DNA of 64,000 bases from JAKVCB01 sp963578605 (GCA_963578605.1 CAUZEA010000013.1:14991-78990), one strand, 5' to 3'; positions 7,988 to 17,742 are shown, counted from the stretch's first letter. Numbers and translations are program-made. The notes: generated from the letters alone by a model not told the origin.

Positions 7988-9280
7988 ATGCCACGATCCG
8001 GATTACAACTCGCCTTACTTGGTGGCAAACCGGTCGGCGAAGTCCAACAGCCGCCATTCCCGGTATTTTCGGCCCGGGCCCGTCGCCGAGTCGCCCAACT
8101 TCTTGAGCAAAGCAAGGTGCTTGCCTTTGACCGCAACGTTCCTGAAGTGCGTGAGGCCGAGAGTGCCTTGTCCAAGTACCATGGTGGTCGGCACGTGATG
8201 ACCCTTTCCTCGGGTCACGCATCGCTACAAATGGCACTGGCGGGTTTGGATATCGCCGACGGTGACGAGGTGATCACCACTCCTTATAGCTACGCGGCGT
8301 CGACGTCGTGCATCCTGCACCAGAATGCCATCCCGATTTTCGCCGACGTCAACAGGAATACCGGGCTGATTGATGCCAAAGCCATCGAAGAACGGATTAC
8401 CTCCCGCACCCGCGGTATCCTTGTGGTGCACCTGTACGGTCACCCTTGCGATATGACGGCGATTATGCGTGTTGCAAATCGCCATGGTCTTCCGGTCATT
8501 GAGGATGGCAGCCAGGCTCATGGTGCTACCTGGAAGGGTGTTGGTGTGGGGAACTTTGGAATGGCTGCCGGATTCTCCTGCATGGGCGGCAAGCAACTTG
8601 CAGCTAGCGAAGCCGGGTACCTTGTGGCCAAAGACAGAGATGTCTATTGGCGTGCATCTCTCTATTGCCAGCACATGGGGCGGAGCACTGAACAAGGTTT
8701 TCCCGACGAGTTTCTGCCGTATGTGGACTCACTGGTGTACACCTATCGCATTACAGCTCACGATGCCGTATTGCTCACCGAGCAGCTTAAAAAACTTCCC
8801 CGCGAGATCGAAGGACGTCGCCAGAATATCGCCCATTTGCGGACACGGCTGGCGGATTCGAAATACCTGTCCTGGCCCCAACACAGCAAGCACGGCGATC
8901 CATCGCATTACATGTGGACGATGAACTTTCGTTCGGAGGCGGCCGGCATTCATCGGGATACATTTTTGAAGGCCGTGCAAGCCGAAGGATTGCCCATGGC
9001 GAACTATTTATCAGCGGTCATCCCAACCTCTTCCCGCCTGCAATGGAAGAACTACCGGGGGCCCCGTCCGCCATGGCTTTCGAACCTGCGGCGCTCGAAG
9101 GTCGTTTATCGCAGTCAAGATGTTCCAGGCGCCTGTTACAAGTTTGAGCATGCCCTTGAATTGCTGTTCCGTTTTTACAAACCAATGCCGAAAACCATGG
9201 ATCGCATCGCCGACATTCTCTACAAGGTCGAAGACAATATCGATGCTCTGCGCGCTTATGAAAAGAAGATTCGAATGTAA
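7988..9280 (+). CDS. DegT/DnrJ/EryC1/StrS-family PLP aminotransferase
   Basis: 430 residues of the fold-type I sugar aminotransferase family. Visible landmarks are HVMTLSSGHASLQMALAGL (cofactor phosphate region), VHLYGHPCDMTAIM, VIEDGSQAHGA (the Asp that contacts the pyridine nitrogen) and GFSCMGGKQLAASEAGYLV, where Lys202 is the expected PLP-binding lysine. Members transaminate nucleotide-linked keto sugars or cyclitols for surface polysaccharide or secondary metabolites. It stands alone without nucleotide-sugar genes. Its last ~73 codons lie in a direct repeat whose second copy sits 7.27 kb away at 16328. The start lacks a convincing ribosome site. Confidence 0.85.
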   Translation: MPRSGLQLALLGGKPVGEVQQPPFPVFSARARRRVAQLLEQSKVLAFDRNVPEVREAESALSKYHGGRHVMTLSSGHASLQMALAGLDIADGDEVITTPYSYAASTSCILHQNAIPIFADVNRNTGLIDAKAIEERITSRTRGILVVHLYGHPCDMTAIMRVANRHGLPVIEDGSQAHGATWKGVGVGNFGMAAGFSCMGGKQLAASEAGYLVAKDRDVYWRASLYCQHMGRSTEQGFPDEFLPYVDSLVYTYRITAHDAVLLTEQLKKLPREIEGRRQNIAHLRTRLADSKYLSWPQHSKHGDPSHYMWTMNFRSEAAGIHRDTFLKAVQAEGLPMANYLSAVIPTSSRLQWKNYRGPRPPWLSNLRRSKVVYRSQDVPGACYKFEHALELLFRFYKPMPKTMDRIADILYKVEDNIDALRAYEKKIRM

Positions 9281-9414
9281 GAACCGAGATATCGAACGGA
9301 AATCACTGACAGGGGTCAATTCCGTTTTGAGGTTTGGGAGATCTTCACGTCAAGCTGGCGGCAACTCCTGAGAGTCCGGCAGCCCGTTCCAGAGCAGGGT
9401 TGCATAGTAAACAG
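9058..9414. repeat. Left ~357-bp direct repeat (DegT 3' end + lipase 3' remnant)
   Basis: Aligns with 16328-16673. The first 233 bp (9058-9290 versus 16328-16560) align without gaps with 11 mismatches (about 95% identity), seven of them synonymous in the aminotransferase frame. The rest is more diverged until 9357-9414, which again matches 16616-16673 closely. It holds the intact 3' end of the DegT gene and a relic of the lipase 3' end. Together with the right copy it brackets 6.9 kb containing the giant exported protein. Confidence 0.9.
9350..9412 (-). pseudogene. 3' relic of the class-3 lipase gene
   Basis: On the minus strand these bases read VYYATLLWNGLPDSQELPPA followed by TGA, against VYYATLLWNALLESQELPPG at the C-terminus of the intact lipase (16609-17568). 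Sixteen of twenty residues agree and the stop aligns, so this is a true coding relic, lost upstream at 9415. It proves that the DegT and lipase genes once faced each other tail to tail. Confidence 0.8.
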
Positions 9415-9550
9415 AGGAACTCAATTATCAGGTCGAGTCGCTCGTGTTGGGTTGCTGGATCTGCTGGACAACCAGGGCCACGATTACCAGGATGGCCCGG
9501 GCAAGAGTGTCGCAGAGCCATGCCGATCAGCGGCGTCACATCTGGCGTCC

Positions 9551-12500
9551 TTAACGCAGTGGCGGCGTGGCTTCCCGCACCATGGCCCCGTCCTTGTCGC
9601 TGGCAATCAACAGGCCGTACTTGAGAACGTTCTCGAGGTCACCGGTGCTGACCGAAGCATAGTCAAACCGCCCCCGCAGATCGGTGTAACCATCCTTGTA
9701 GAACTTCACCGACCCGTCCCGCATCTGGGCATAGACCTTGACATAGACAGCCGCCAGTGGCTTTCGTGTCTCGGCATGCAGCACTCGCACCTGCCCATAA
9801 TTCTGGACGACCTGGACCGAGAGGGCATGGGAATAATAGGCACGCGTCTGCGTCTGGCCACCACCTACGATCTCCACCAGCACGTTACTACGTGAGAGCT
9901 CCTGGGGCAGCTTGAACTGGTGTGTTCCACCCCGGCCCGGCAGCTGGATCGTCTCGCTGCGATTGGGGCGAATGTAACTGAAGCCACCCGAGAACTCCTG
10001 CACGAAAGGACTGCGGCTAAAGAGCAGCTCGATATCGATCTCGTAGTAGTTCACCTGCACGTTTTCCAGGTTCTGGAAATCGATTGTCACCTCACCACTT
10101 TCCACGTTGAAGTCAAAGCTGGGCTGGCTGTCAGCCAGCTGATCCTGGGCCTGGACCTGGTCATCATCATCGGCGACCTCCACTCCATCCCCACGAATCT
10201 CGTCGGCCTGGTTAACGATGTTGGTAAACATCGCATTCCAGTGTGCCACCGGGTGGTCGGCGTATGCCACGGCAATTGAACGAGCCAGCCGGGCATTGCC
10301 GCGTGAAAAGGCCAGGTAGGCGGAGAAGTAGTCATACTGCAACCGCGTCACCAGGGCATCGGGATTCACAGCTTCAAACATCGCCAGTGCTTCAACCATC
10401 CGGTCCTGCAGCAGCAGGTAGTAGGTCACGGCCATCATGTCTTCATCCGACAGCTTCCGCTTGTAACTCAACACGCGCAGCAGGCGATGATACTGGCCAT
10501 AAAACCGATCATTGAGGATCTGTCGTTTGGCACCCAGCTGGTGGGCCCGGGCGTTGACCAAGGGCCGGTACTCCATGTGCTCGTAGATCCGGCGGATGAC
10601 CGGATCGATCACCAGGATCGGGCTTTGCAGGTAGCTGCCACACTGGTTGACCAGGTTGTCAGCATGCTGCAGGAACTGGTTGATCTGTTCCGGCACATCA
10701 TGCAGCATCGCATAGGACCAAAGCGTGTGGTGATAGGCGTGACGTTTCGAAAGCAGGCGGGTGATCTGCCGGAAGAACTCCTTGTCGGACATCCGGAAGG
10801 TAATCTTCGCCAGGTCCAGCCGATGGACATTATGGTTGTCCAGGTAGTCAATCACCTGCTGGTTCGTACCATTCTGCGAGACATACGCCCAGGAATTGGT
10901 ATCCACCTCGGTCAGCGAGTCCACCACGTTGAAGGTGAACGGCATGGCATGTGCCAGCAGGGTCTCGTTGCCGGAGACGTGTGCCGGAAAATGGGCATAC
11001 TCGCCAGCAGCGGGGAAGTAAAAGTAGTACTCCAGTGTCTGCGTGTGGAATCCTTCCAGCTCCATGTGCACGCTGCGCGTTGCCCGTCCACCCAACACCG
11101 GCAGGGCACCGATGGGAACTTGTAGCAGGACATCGAGTTTTTGACGTGAGGAAGTGGGATTCGTGATCACCACCTGGCAGCCGTAGACCGTGTGAACCAG
11201 GAATTCCCTGCTCACGAACTTGTCTCGCTGCTCGTTATCCACGTGAATGTAGCGATCCCCGTGCCGAAAAAAGTTCTGGCTGACGAGGATGGGAGCCTGT
11301 TGGTCCGCTGCCTCGACCTCCTTCACCTCCTCGTGGAAGACGATCGCCGGACCATCATTCACCATCCGCAGGCGGGTTTCATCCAGTGCCAGGTCCTGCT
11401 CGCCGGCCACAAAGGGCAGGTCCAGGACTGCCAGGGCAAACATCATCTCGGTGAAGTTCCCCGTGGCCTCCGTCAGGTTGCGGGAATGGAAGGAACCATC
11501 CTCGTGGGCGGCCAGGTCATTCCAGAAACCATTCACGGTGACCCGGTCCGCGTTCTGGCTGGCGATGGGCAGCTTGTAGTAGTTATTCTCCACCCACTCA
11601 CGCGTCTTCTCCTGTTCACGGTAGAGCTGCCGTACCTGGGACATGAAGATGCCGTTGGCGGAAAAATATTCTTTTGCAGCTCCAGCGTGACCATATCCCA
11701 TGGATTTCCTGTACTTGCCATTGGCCCGGCCGTTTGTAGCCGGGCTATCTTTCAATAGTCCCAACTTGGACTTCTCCTCTTCCTCGAGCCGCAGGTTCCG
11801 CTTGTCAGCGGTCTTGCGGTCCTGGTCTGCTGCCTGCTGCTGACGACTCAATGGTTCCCGTTCCCGGGCTCTATCAGAACCGGCGGTCGCTGAGCGCGTC
11901 TCCGGACGGTTGGCCGGTGCTCCTCCCTCCGCCACGGTCGATTTCAACCGCCGGCTCGCCGTGACCTCGTCAATCAACTCCTGTTGAGCCGATTCGGCAC
12001 TCAGGCCGCTGCGACTCAGGGCCGTTTCAAAGAGCTGGTTGTAGCGATCGATGTTGGGAGGGACCAGGTCGAACAGGTCATCCACGTGTCGCCGCGATGC
12101 CACCCGTTCTGCCGCCAGTCGCTGGCCCAGCAGGATTCTTTCCACGACGTTCAACTGTCGGTAATTCCACGGCTTGAGATATTCCTCCAGGGGCATCTCG
12201 ACGAGCCAGTGATCGAGGAACGTCTTGTGCTGCTTGTTCGCCAGGTAGGGGCGAATCACGTTATCGAAGAAGTCACGGTCCTTGCGATAAAGGAAGAAAT
12301 TCAATTCATGGCAGGCATGCTTGGAATAATGTTCAAGCTTCTGTTCCTCTTCCAGTTCCGGCCAGCCCAGCAGGAAATGGAATTCCTTGAGGTGGACATC
12401 GTTGTTGAGGGTCGCAAACAGCTGGTAGACGCGCTCGAGGCTGTTGAAGGTCTCGAAGCGACCGGTTGTCACGTCCTGGATCGTGAATGGCTGCTGGGCC

Positions 12501-15500
12501 TTTACCAGGCTGATCTGTTTCTGTTGCACGAAGTGCCCGTTGGGATCCAGGCCCTTGATCAGTCGCAGGTCGAGCAACGATCCTTGTTTCTCGGGCAGCG
12601 AGACCGACCGGTAAACCGTCTGTGTCGGATCCACCACCACGATATGGATATGCTGGTGTGCTCCCAACGCATCACGGTCCACCAGCAGGGTCCCCTCCTC
12701 GTTGGGGACCAGGTTGGCCAGCAGCGTGGAGCCCTCCGCCAGGAAGTCCAGTCGGGAGAAATCACCGTTGGCAACGCCCTCGCCATCCTCCATTCCACCC
12801 CGGGATGCTGCCGAGTCACTTTCTTCAATCTTGGCAGCAAATTCATTTCCTCCCTGCGCCTGCTGCTTGTCCGTTTCGGTGGTCCGAATCGGCCATGGAT
12901 TGAGCAGCAACTCCGGGCGCCGCAGCATGTTGCCCGGGAATTTCTGTGCATACTTGCGATCGATGATATAGCGATACTCGTCACCGATATCACGACCCTC
13001 CACGTACAGCGTTCGCGGGCGGGTGGTAGAGACCGCATAGGGCTCTGCATCTCGCACGCCGCCAAGCTTTTCTGCCACGGAGAAAGCCGGATAGTAACGG
13101 GTCGCCAGCACGTGAACGCGTGCAAAATCGTTCCATCCTCGCAGCTGAATCGCCAGCTGCTCTTTGCCCGCCGTGATGCTCGTCACCTGCAGCGGCTGCT
13201 CGCCGCGCACCTCCAGGTGCCGGCGGGCTCCCAGCAAGTATCCCTGTTGTTCCCCGTCCGCCTCCGTCACCCGAACCCGGATCCGCCTGCCGGCGCTGCG
13301 GATCAGCAGGTCGTAGTCGCCTACTGCGAGGTCCCGAAGCAGGATCATGCCGTCTTCGACGGCCAGCGAGTCGAAGTGGTCAGAGACGTAGGTCGTGCCA
13401 CGCAGTGCCAGGAGCGAGAGGTCCTGGCGGTCCGCCTGGGTCTTGCTTCCCATGTAGGGAATCGCGATCACGTCGCCGGTGCGGGCATGCTGCGACCCAT
13501 AGTAGGAATGCTGGTCTTGCAGAATTGGCCAGCTATGTTCGCTGCCAGCCACATCTCGCACCTGGATATTAACAATGTCCTTGAGTGCCCCCAATTGAAT
13601 ACGACCAAGGTCATCGGCTTGAAGCTGTAGCGAGATCGGGTCACGGAAGTCACGGTGCTTGAGCGTCACCTGCACCGGTCGGCCGGGCCGGAGTTCGCCG
13701 GTCTTTCCCAGCAGGTCCAGGACATAGTTGCCGTCGATCCATGCCAGGAACACATCGGCGGTCTTCTCGGTACGCTCGATCTGGTTAACGTCAAACGACT
13801 CGGCCACGACCAGGTCAACCGGTTTTCCCTGGCTGAGACTCTTTACCCGGGCGGTGAGCAAGAACTGGATGGTCTGCAGGCGCTGCGGCACGCGGAACTC
13901 GTGCACCGTCTCCTCTCCTTCGTGAAGCTCAAAGTCATCGACCCGGCTGGTAACGCGAATGCCGTCATGGTCGACCGAGCTGATCGTCAGCCGCACGTCT
14001 TCCAGCACAGAAAGCGTAACGGGCGTCCCGTTGAGCGAAAGGGCAGGGCGAATGATCACCGGTGCCAGCTGGCGTTCCAGCAATGCCTCCCGGTCCACGT
14101 AGATCCCGGCAGTCATTTGGTACTGCTCCGCCTCGTGCTGAAACCGGTGTAGCGTGGTGGTGCTGCCATCGGTGACCACGAAGGGGACCATTCCGGGATT
14201 GGTGCTAAAGGGAACCACGATCGTCCCATCCTCACCCGCCTCGTAAAGTGTCCCACTGATCCAGATAGAGGCCTCCTCTACCGGATGCTTCTCTTCACCC
14301 AGTACCGTGAAACGGTGGCCGGCGGTTGTCGTCTCGACCAGGAAATCGAGTTTCCCCTTGCGGACCAGTGTACGGCTGCTCTTGCCATTGCCGATAAAAT
14401 CAATCACGAAGACCCCGGGCCGATTCAGCTCGGGAAAGTCAAAGTGCCGCTCTGCGCGGCGGAGTGGTGCCTCCTCGTACTTGACCGTACGCTCCATGTT
14501 GGCCACCAGGCCGTCAAGCTTGATCCCGGTACTTACCTGCTGGAGTTCCTGGCGGTAGTAGTTTTGGGCATTGAGCTCGTAGACCTTGACGATCAGCGTA
14601 TCGACGTTCTTGACATGGATATCGAGGCTGACATCTGCACCCCCGTCGAAGTACTCCTGGTTGGTAAAAGAAAAATCCAGATCCACCCGGTCCTTCAGCG
14701 CCTGGAACCTGGCCGGGGATATCATTGCCGACCACTGGTCTGGATCACCAATGCCATGGACGATCTTGGTCTCGGCAAATAACTCCTTCAGGTAGCCGTC
14801 GCGGAGGAAAGGCTCGTATTGCTTGAAGTCGGCTGCTTCCACAAAGAAATGCGAAAGGTAGGACCTGACCAGTGGCTCGTCGTTGCCGATAATCGGCAAG
14901 CGGGTGACCGGCGTGTAGTTGGCCTGCATGTTGATCAGGTACCGCCGGCTGTTATGGTCCTTGATGAATTCCGGGTTTACGTAGACAGTGTTTCGGGGCA
15001 GCTGGATGTACGTCATGAATCGCTGCTCGTCGTAAATTCCCATGGACCGGTCCAGCACCAGTCGACGGTAGAGGACGTGAGCCTTGAGCGAGTTATGGAC
15101 CGGTGCCAGCCGGTTGACGAATTCCCACAGTCGATCCAGGTAGGCCCGGTGCTCAAGCCGATCCTCGGCCCAGCGGATATCGTCACTGGGAAGCAACTTG
15201 GACATGTAGATGTTGACGAAATTGGCCTGGTCTAACAGCGGCGGGTGGAACTGCACGCACTGGTTTAACTGCTCCAGTAACATCTGCTTGTGGACATCGT
15301 AGGCACCGAAACCGGGGAATCCCTTGGTCTTCAGGTCGGCCACTACCAGCCGCGCCAAATTGGGGAAGTCCGGGCGCTGGAGCCGCTGAAGAAGGTGTCG
15401 GCGACGCGCGGTATTGAGATCTCCACCAGCCAACCAGGCCAGCGCACTGTCCTCCAGCCCCTGCAAGTTAAGGTGGCGAGCGAAGGCACGGTCCAGCAGC

Positions 15501-15931
15501 GTCTGCCGCGTGATCAGCTGTTCGGGAAAGCGAGTGGGAAGCCGTCGCTGCTGGTTGGCGGCGTTCCGCTGGTGATTGAACTTCAGGTCCAGTTCCTTGC
15601 GCAGGTACTGGAGTGAAGCGGCTGGATCCCTGTCGTAGGTCAGCAGGGCCTGCCGGTATCGAATCTGGCGCACGCCGTTGGTCGTCTTGTAACGAGCGAT
15701 CCAGGTCTTGAGCAACTCCTCCACCGCCTCGAATTGCTCGGTGTTCTGCAGGTGCAGGCAGTGGTAGTAGTAGTAATCCTCTGTGCCAGGCACCAGCTGC
15801 TCGAGGGCCACCGTACGGTCCGGAGCAAGGGAGAAATCTTCCAGGTAGTCAATCTCCTCTGCCCTCACACTGGTGATGGTCAAATGCAGGGTTACAAGCA
15901 GCGCGCATACAAGAAAACGTCTCATCATCAT
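9551..15931 (-). CDS. Giant exported protein with macroglobulin-like beta-sandwich segments, no thioester motif
   Basis: 2126 residues. A signal peptide (MMMRRFLVCALLVTLHLTIT, cleavage near VRA-EEID) leads into ~400 helical, TPR-like residues. From ~430 beta-rich segments resemble bacterial alpha-2-macroglobulin MG domains (VDTLIVKVYELNAQNYYR, FPELNRPGVFVIDFIGNG). A charged Arg/Gln/Glu linker lies at about 1325-1390 and an acidic VADDDDQ patch near 1920. The last ~100 residues (VYVKVYAQMRDGSVKFYKDG, TDLRGRFDYASVSTGDL, then LLIASDKDGAMVREATPP) look like one more MG or carboxypeptidase-regulatory sandwich. The CxEQ thioester of protease-trapping macroglobulins is absent. It may be periplasmic or surface located. 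The gene occupies the segment between two ~350-bp direct repeats, suggesting acquisition as a cassette. Confidence 0.65.
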   Translation of the reverse strand: MMMRRFLVCALLVTLHLTITSVRAEEIDYLEDFSLAPDRTVALEQLVPGTEDYYYYHCLHLQNTEQFEAVEELLKTWIARYKTTNGVRQIRYRQALLTYDRDPAASLQYLRKELDLKFNHQRNAANQQRRLPTRFPEQLITRQTLLDRAFARHLNLQGLEDSALAWLAGGDLNTARRRHLLQRLQRPDFPNLARLVVADLKTKGFPGFGAYDVHKQMLLEQLNQCVQFHPPLLDQANFVNIYMSKLLPSDDIRWAEDRLEHRAYLDRLWEFVNRLAPVHNSLKAHVLYRRLVLDRSMGIYDEQRFMTYIQLPRNTVYVNPEFIKDHNSRRYLINMQANYTPVTRLPIIGNDEPLVRSYLSHFFVEAADFKQYEPFLRDGYLKELFAETKIVHGIGDPDQWSAMISPARFQALKDRVDLDFSFTNQEYFDGGADVSLDIHVKNVDTLIVKVYELNAQNYYRQELQQVSTGIKLDGLVANMERTVKYEEAPLRRAERHFDFPELNRPGVFVIDFIGNGKSSRTLVRKGKLDFLVETTTAGHRFTVLGEEKHPVEEASIWISGTLYEAGEDGTIVVPFSTNPGMVPFVVTDGSTTTLHRFQHEAEQYQMTAGIYVDREALLERQLAPVIIRPALSLNGTPVTLSVLEDVRLTISSVDHDGIRVTSRVDDFELHEGEETVHEFRVPQRLQTIQFLLTARVKSLSQGKPVDLVVAESFDVNQIERTEKTADVFLAWIDGNYVLDLLGKTGELRPGRPVQVTLKHRDFRDPISLQLQADDLGRIQLGALKDIVNIQVRDVAGSEHSWPILQDQHSYYGSQHARTGDVIAIPYMGSKTQADRQDLSLLALRGTTYVSDHFDSLAVEDGMILLRDLAVGDYDLLIRSAGRRIRVRVTEADGEQQGYLLGARRHLEVRGEQPLQVTSITAGKEQLAIQLRGWNDFARVHVLATRYYPAFSVAEKLGGVRDAEPYAVSTTRPRTLYVEGRDIGDEYRYIIDRKYAQKFPGNMLRRPELLLNPWPIRTTETDKQQAQGGNEFAAKIEESDSAASRGGMEDGEGVANGDFSRLDFLAEGSTLLANLVPNEEGTLLVDRDALGAHQHIHIVVVDPTQTVYRSVSLPEKQGSLLDLRLIKGLDPNGHFVQQKQISLVKAQQPFTIQDVTTGRFETFNSLERVYQLFATLNNDVHLKEFHFLLGWPELEEEQKLEHYSKHACHELNFFLYRKDRDFFDNVIRPYLANKQHKTFLDHWLVEMPLEEYLKPWNYRQLNVVERILLGQRLAAERVASRRHVDDLFDLVPPNIDRYNQLFETALSRSGLSAESAQQELIDEVTASRRLKSTVAEGGAPANRPETRSATAGSDRAREREPLSRQQQAADQDRKTADKRNLRLEEEEKSKLGLLKDSPATNGRANGKYRKSMGYGHAGAAKEYFSANGIFMSQVRQLYREQEKTREWVENNYYKLPIASQNADRVTVNGFWNDLAAHEDGSFHSRNLTEATGNFTEMMFALAVLDLPFVAGEQDLALDETRLRMVNDGPAIVFHEEVKEVEAADQQAPILVSQNFFRHGDRYIHVDNEQRDKFVSREFLVHTVYGCQVVITNPTSSRQKLDVLLQVPIGALPVLGGRATRSVHMELEGFHTQTLEYYFYFPAAGEYAHFPAHVSGNETLLAHAMPFTFNVVDSLTEVDTNSWAYVSQNGTNQQVIDYLDNHNVHRLDLAKITFRMSDKEFFRQITRLLSKRHAYHHTLWSYAMLHDVPEQINQFLQHADNLVNQCGSYLQSPILVIDPVIRRIYEHMEYRPLVNARAHQLGAKRQILNDRFYGQYHRLLRVLSYKRKLSDEDMMAVTYYLLLQDRMVEALAMFEAVNPDALVTRLQYDYFSAYLAFSRGNARLARSIAVAYADHPVAHWNAMFTNIVNQADEIRGDGVEVADDDDQVQAQDQLADSQPSFDFNVESGEVTIDFQNLENVQVNYYEIDIELLFSRSPFVQEFSGGFSYIRPNRSETIQLPGRGGTHQFKLPQELSRSNVLVEIVGGGQTQTRAYYSHALSVQVVQNYGQVRVLHAETRKPLAAVYVKVYAQMRDGSVKFYKDGYTDLRGRFDYASVSTGDLENVLKYGLLIASDKDGAMVREATPPLR

Positions 15932-16327
15932 CCCCTTTTGAAGTGCTTGCCAGCAGGTAAAACGTGGTGGTCTTTCGTCATCCTATTCCAAGGCAGATGG
16001 TCGTCTAGCTTCTTTGACGAGGTGGGGGGCGAATTGGTTCCCTCGACAGCGGACATCCACTCGACAACTTGCCCGGCGATCGGTTTTTGACAGGGTGGTC
16101 GACGGTCAGCAGGTTGCTGCCGGCCGAACCTGGACTCTCTCCCTGCGTTTCACTCGCCTCAGGGGTAGAAACCGTACGCGTGACCTCTGGCGTCCTCTCC
16201 TGCTCCTGGCACTGGTCTTGCTCGTGCCGGTACTTCCGTTCCTGTTTTTTGGTGAGGCAGTTGGCTTGCACTGGTTCCAACCAGCCCACCACAGCCGATG
16301 TACGTTTGCAGCATGACCAGTTATGTT
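15932..16327. other. Upstream region of the giant gene with a possible VTT-protein relic (16179-16260, + strand)
   Basis: 396 bp between the giant gene start and the right direct repeat. The plus-strand frame at about 16179-16260 encodes RDLWRPLLLLALVLLVPVLP followed by FLFFGEAV, which resembles the first membrane helix of TVP38/TMEM64 (VTT) proteins. The frame stops soon after at 16316 with unrelated sequence, so if real it is only a fragment carried in with the cassette. No other gene is supported. Confidence 0.35.
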
Positions 16328-16550
16328 GGGGCCCCGTCCGCCATGGCTTTCGAACCTGCGACGCTCAAAGGTCGTTTATCGCAGTCAAGATATTCCAGGC
16401 GCCTGTTACAAGGTTGAGCATGCCCTTGAATTGCTGTTCCGTTTCTACAAACCGATGCCGAAAACCATGGATCGCATCGCCGACATCCTCTACAAGGTCG
16501 AAGACAATATCGATGCCCTCCGCGCTTATGAAAAGAAGAATCGAACGTAA
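16328..16550 (+). pseudogene. 3' relic of the DegT-type aminotransferase gene
   Basis: Encodes the last ~73 residues of the DegT protein (for example RRSKVVYRSQDIPGACYK and PMPKTMDRIADILYK) with four substitutions (V to I, F to V, I to N, M to T) and the same stop codon. It has no N-terminal part and no start. The excess of synonymous changes suggests the copy diverged while it was still part of a functional allele, for instance in another strain. Confidence 0.9.
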
Positions 16551-16673
16551 GAACCGAGATCTCAACCAATAGAGGCAGCTCCGTTTTGGTGTTGGGGGGA
16601 CCTGCTCGTCAACCTGGCGGCAACTCCTGAGATTCCAGTAACGCGTTCCAGAGCAGGGTTGCATAGTAAACAG
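16328..16673. repeat. Right ~346-bp direct repeat (DegT 3' remnant + lipase 3' end)
   Basis: Second copy of 9058-9414. Here the lipase end is intact and the DegT end is the relic. Homology begins abruptly at GGGGCCCCGTCC and ends at GTAAACAG, with unrelated sequence outside on both sides. Confidence 0.9.
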
Positions 16674-17568
16674 GTGCGTGGTCCGCCAGGCCCGCGATTT
16701 TGAAGGGCAATTTCCCCATGTCGAATCGCATTTCGCTGGCCATCTGTTTTAGCGCAGCGACAAGACCCTTCGATCCAATCGAGAAATCGTCCAGGAATTC
16801 TCGAGAGCCGCTTCCACCAACTTCCATCATGGTTCCGCTGTGGGCAAAGCCAAGAAACTCTGGCGGTACCAGGGGAACCCAATCCTGGCGGTGAACAAAT
16901 CGATGATGGTTCCTCTGGGGTAGCACACTGGTAAATCCCGCATCTCCAACACGTGGACAACCGTAGGTGTGAATCCCCTGGACATCAGTGGTATCAAGAT
17001 GAGCTGCAGCAAGCGTTGCCAGCGCCCCGCCCAGGCTGTGCCCGGTCAACCAAAGCGCCTGACGGTCTTCTTTTTTGCGGACGATCGCGTCGATCTGGTC
17101 ACTGATTTCGATGTAGCCGTTGAGAAATCCGTGGTGCACGTGTCCGCCAGCGCGGCAGACAGTTGGCAGAAAATGACTATCGGTCCAGAGATCGTCCTGG
17201 CACAGGATCACAACCTCGGCACAGTCCAGCAGCATGTGGGTCTCGAGACGTGTCCCGCGGAACACAATGACAAGTGCCTCTTCGTTGTGGAGCAGCATCC
17301 CACGATTGTCTGACGGGGTTCCCAGCCAATCGACTTGAAAACCTTGTTCGCGCAAAGGCGATCGATCGATTGCCTGTTCGATGAAATCTGCCGTGCCGTA
17401 AACCAGGAAACTGGCGTCGGCAAGCCACCAGCTGTTGACCGCGGAGTAGGATTCTGCCCAGGGTTCAAACGCCAAACGATCTGCGTGTGTGAAATAAGGA
17501 AAACCATCAGCAGGAGGACGTAGCCCCTCGACGGTTTCGACCGGAAGTGCGCGGGGTTCAATGGGCAT
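16609..17568 (-). CDS. Class-3 lipase family alpha/beta hydrolase
   Basis: 319 residues, no signal peptide. The nucleophile elbow is LTGHSLGGALATLAAAH with Ser178. Other family landmarks are LVIVFRGTRLETH (oxyanion strand), HTYGCPRVGDAGF, and VHRQDWVPLVPPEF, whose Asp229 is the likely acid; His297 in GLADHAPVYYA is the probable base. The order matches fungal-type (Rhizomucor-like) triacylglycerol lipases, which are also found in planctomycetes. Likely substrates are acyl esters; whether lipid or other is unknown. Its 3' end forms part of the right direct repeat, and a 20-codon relic of the same end lies at 9350. Confidence 0.8.
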   Translation of the reverse strand: MPIEPRALPVETVEGLRPPADGFPYFTHADRLAFEPWAESYSAVNSWWLADASFLVYGTADFIEQAIDRSPLREQGFQVDWLGTPSDNRGMLLHNEEALVIVFRGTRLETHMLLDCAEVVILCQDDLWTDSHFLPTVCRAGGHVHHGFLNGYIEISDQIDAIVRKKEDRQALWLTGHSLGGALATLAAAHLDTTDVQGIHTYGCPRVGDAGFTSVLPQRNHHRFVHRQDWVPLVPPEFLGFAHSGTMMEVGGSGSREFLDDFSIGSKGLVAALKQMASEMRFDMGKLPFKIAGLADHAPVYYATLLWNALLESQELPPG

Positions 17569-17742
17569 CTCCTGAGACTAGGCTGCCCGGCGGCTGACCG
17601 CAAGAGAAGAGGCCAGGATGTTTTTTCAGTTCCGGCAGCAGCCCCAAAAGAGCGCAGCGGTTAACGGGCACGAACTATTTTGGACCCACATTTTGCACAA
17701 CCGAGCTTACCGATCCCAGGGCGGCGGACCTGGTAGCTCTCA

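Noticed and set aside
11984..13630. 548-codon plus-strand open frame inside the giant gene
   Set aside because: Antisense to a continuous 2126-codon gene with protein-like sequence throughout; typical high-GC shadow frame.
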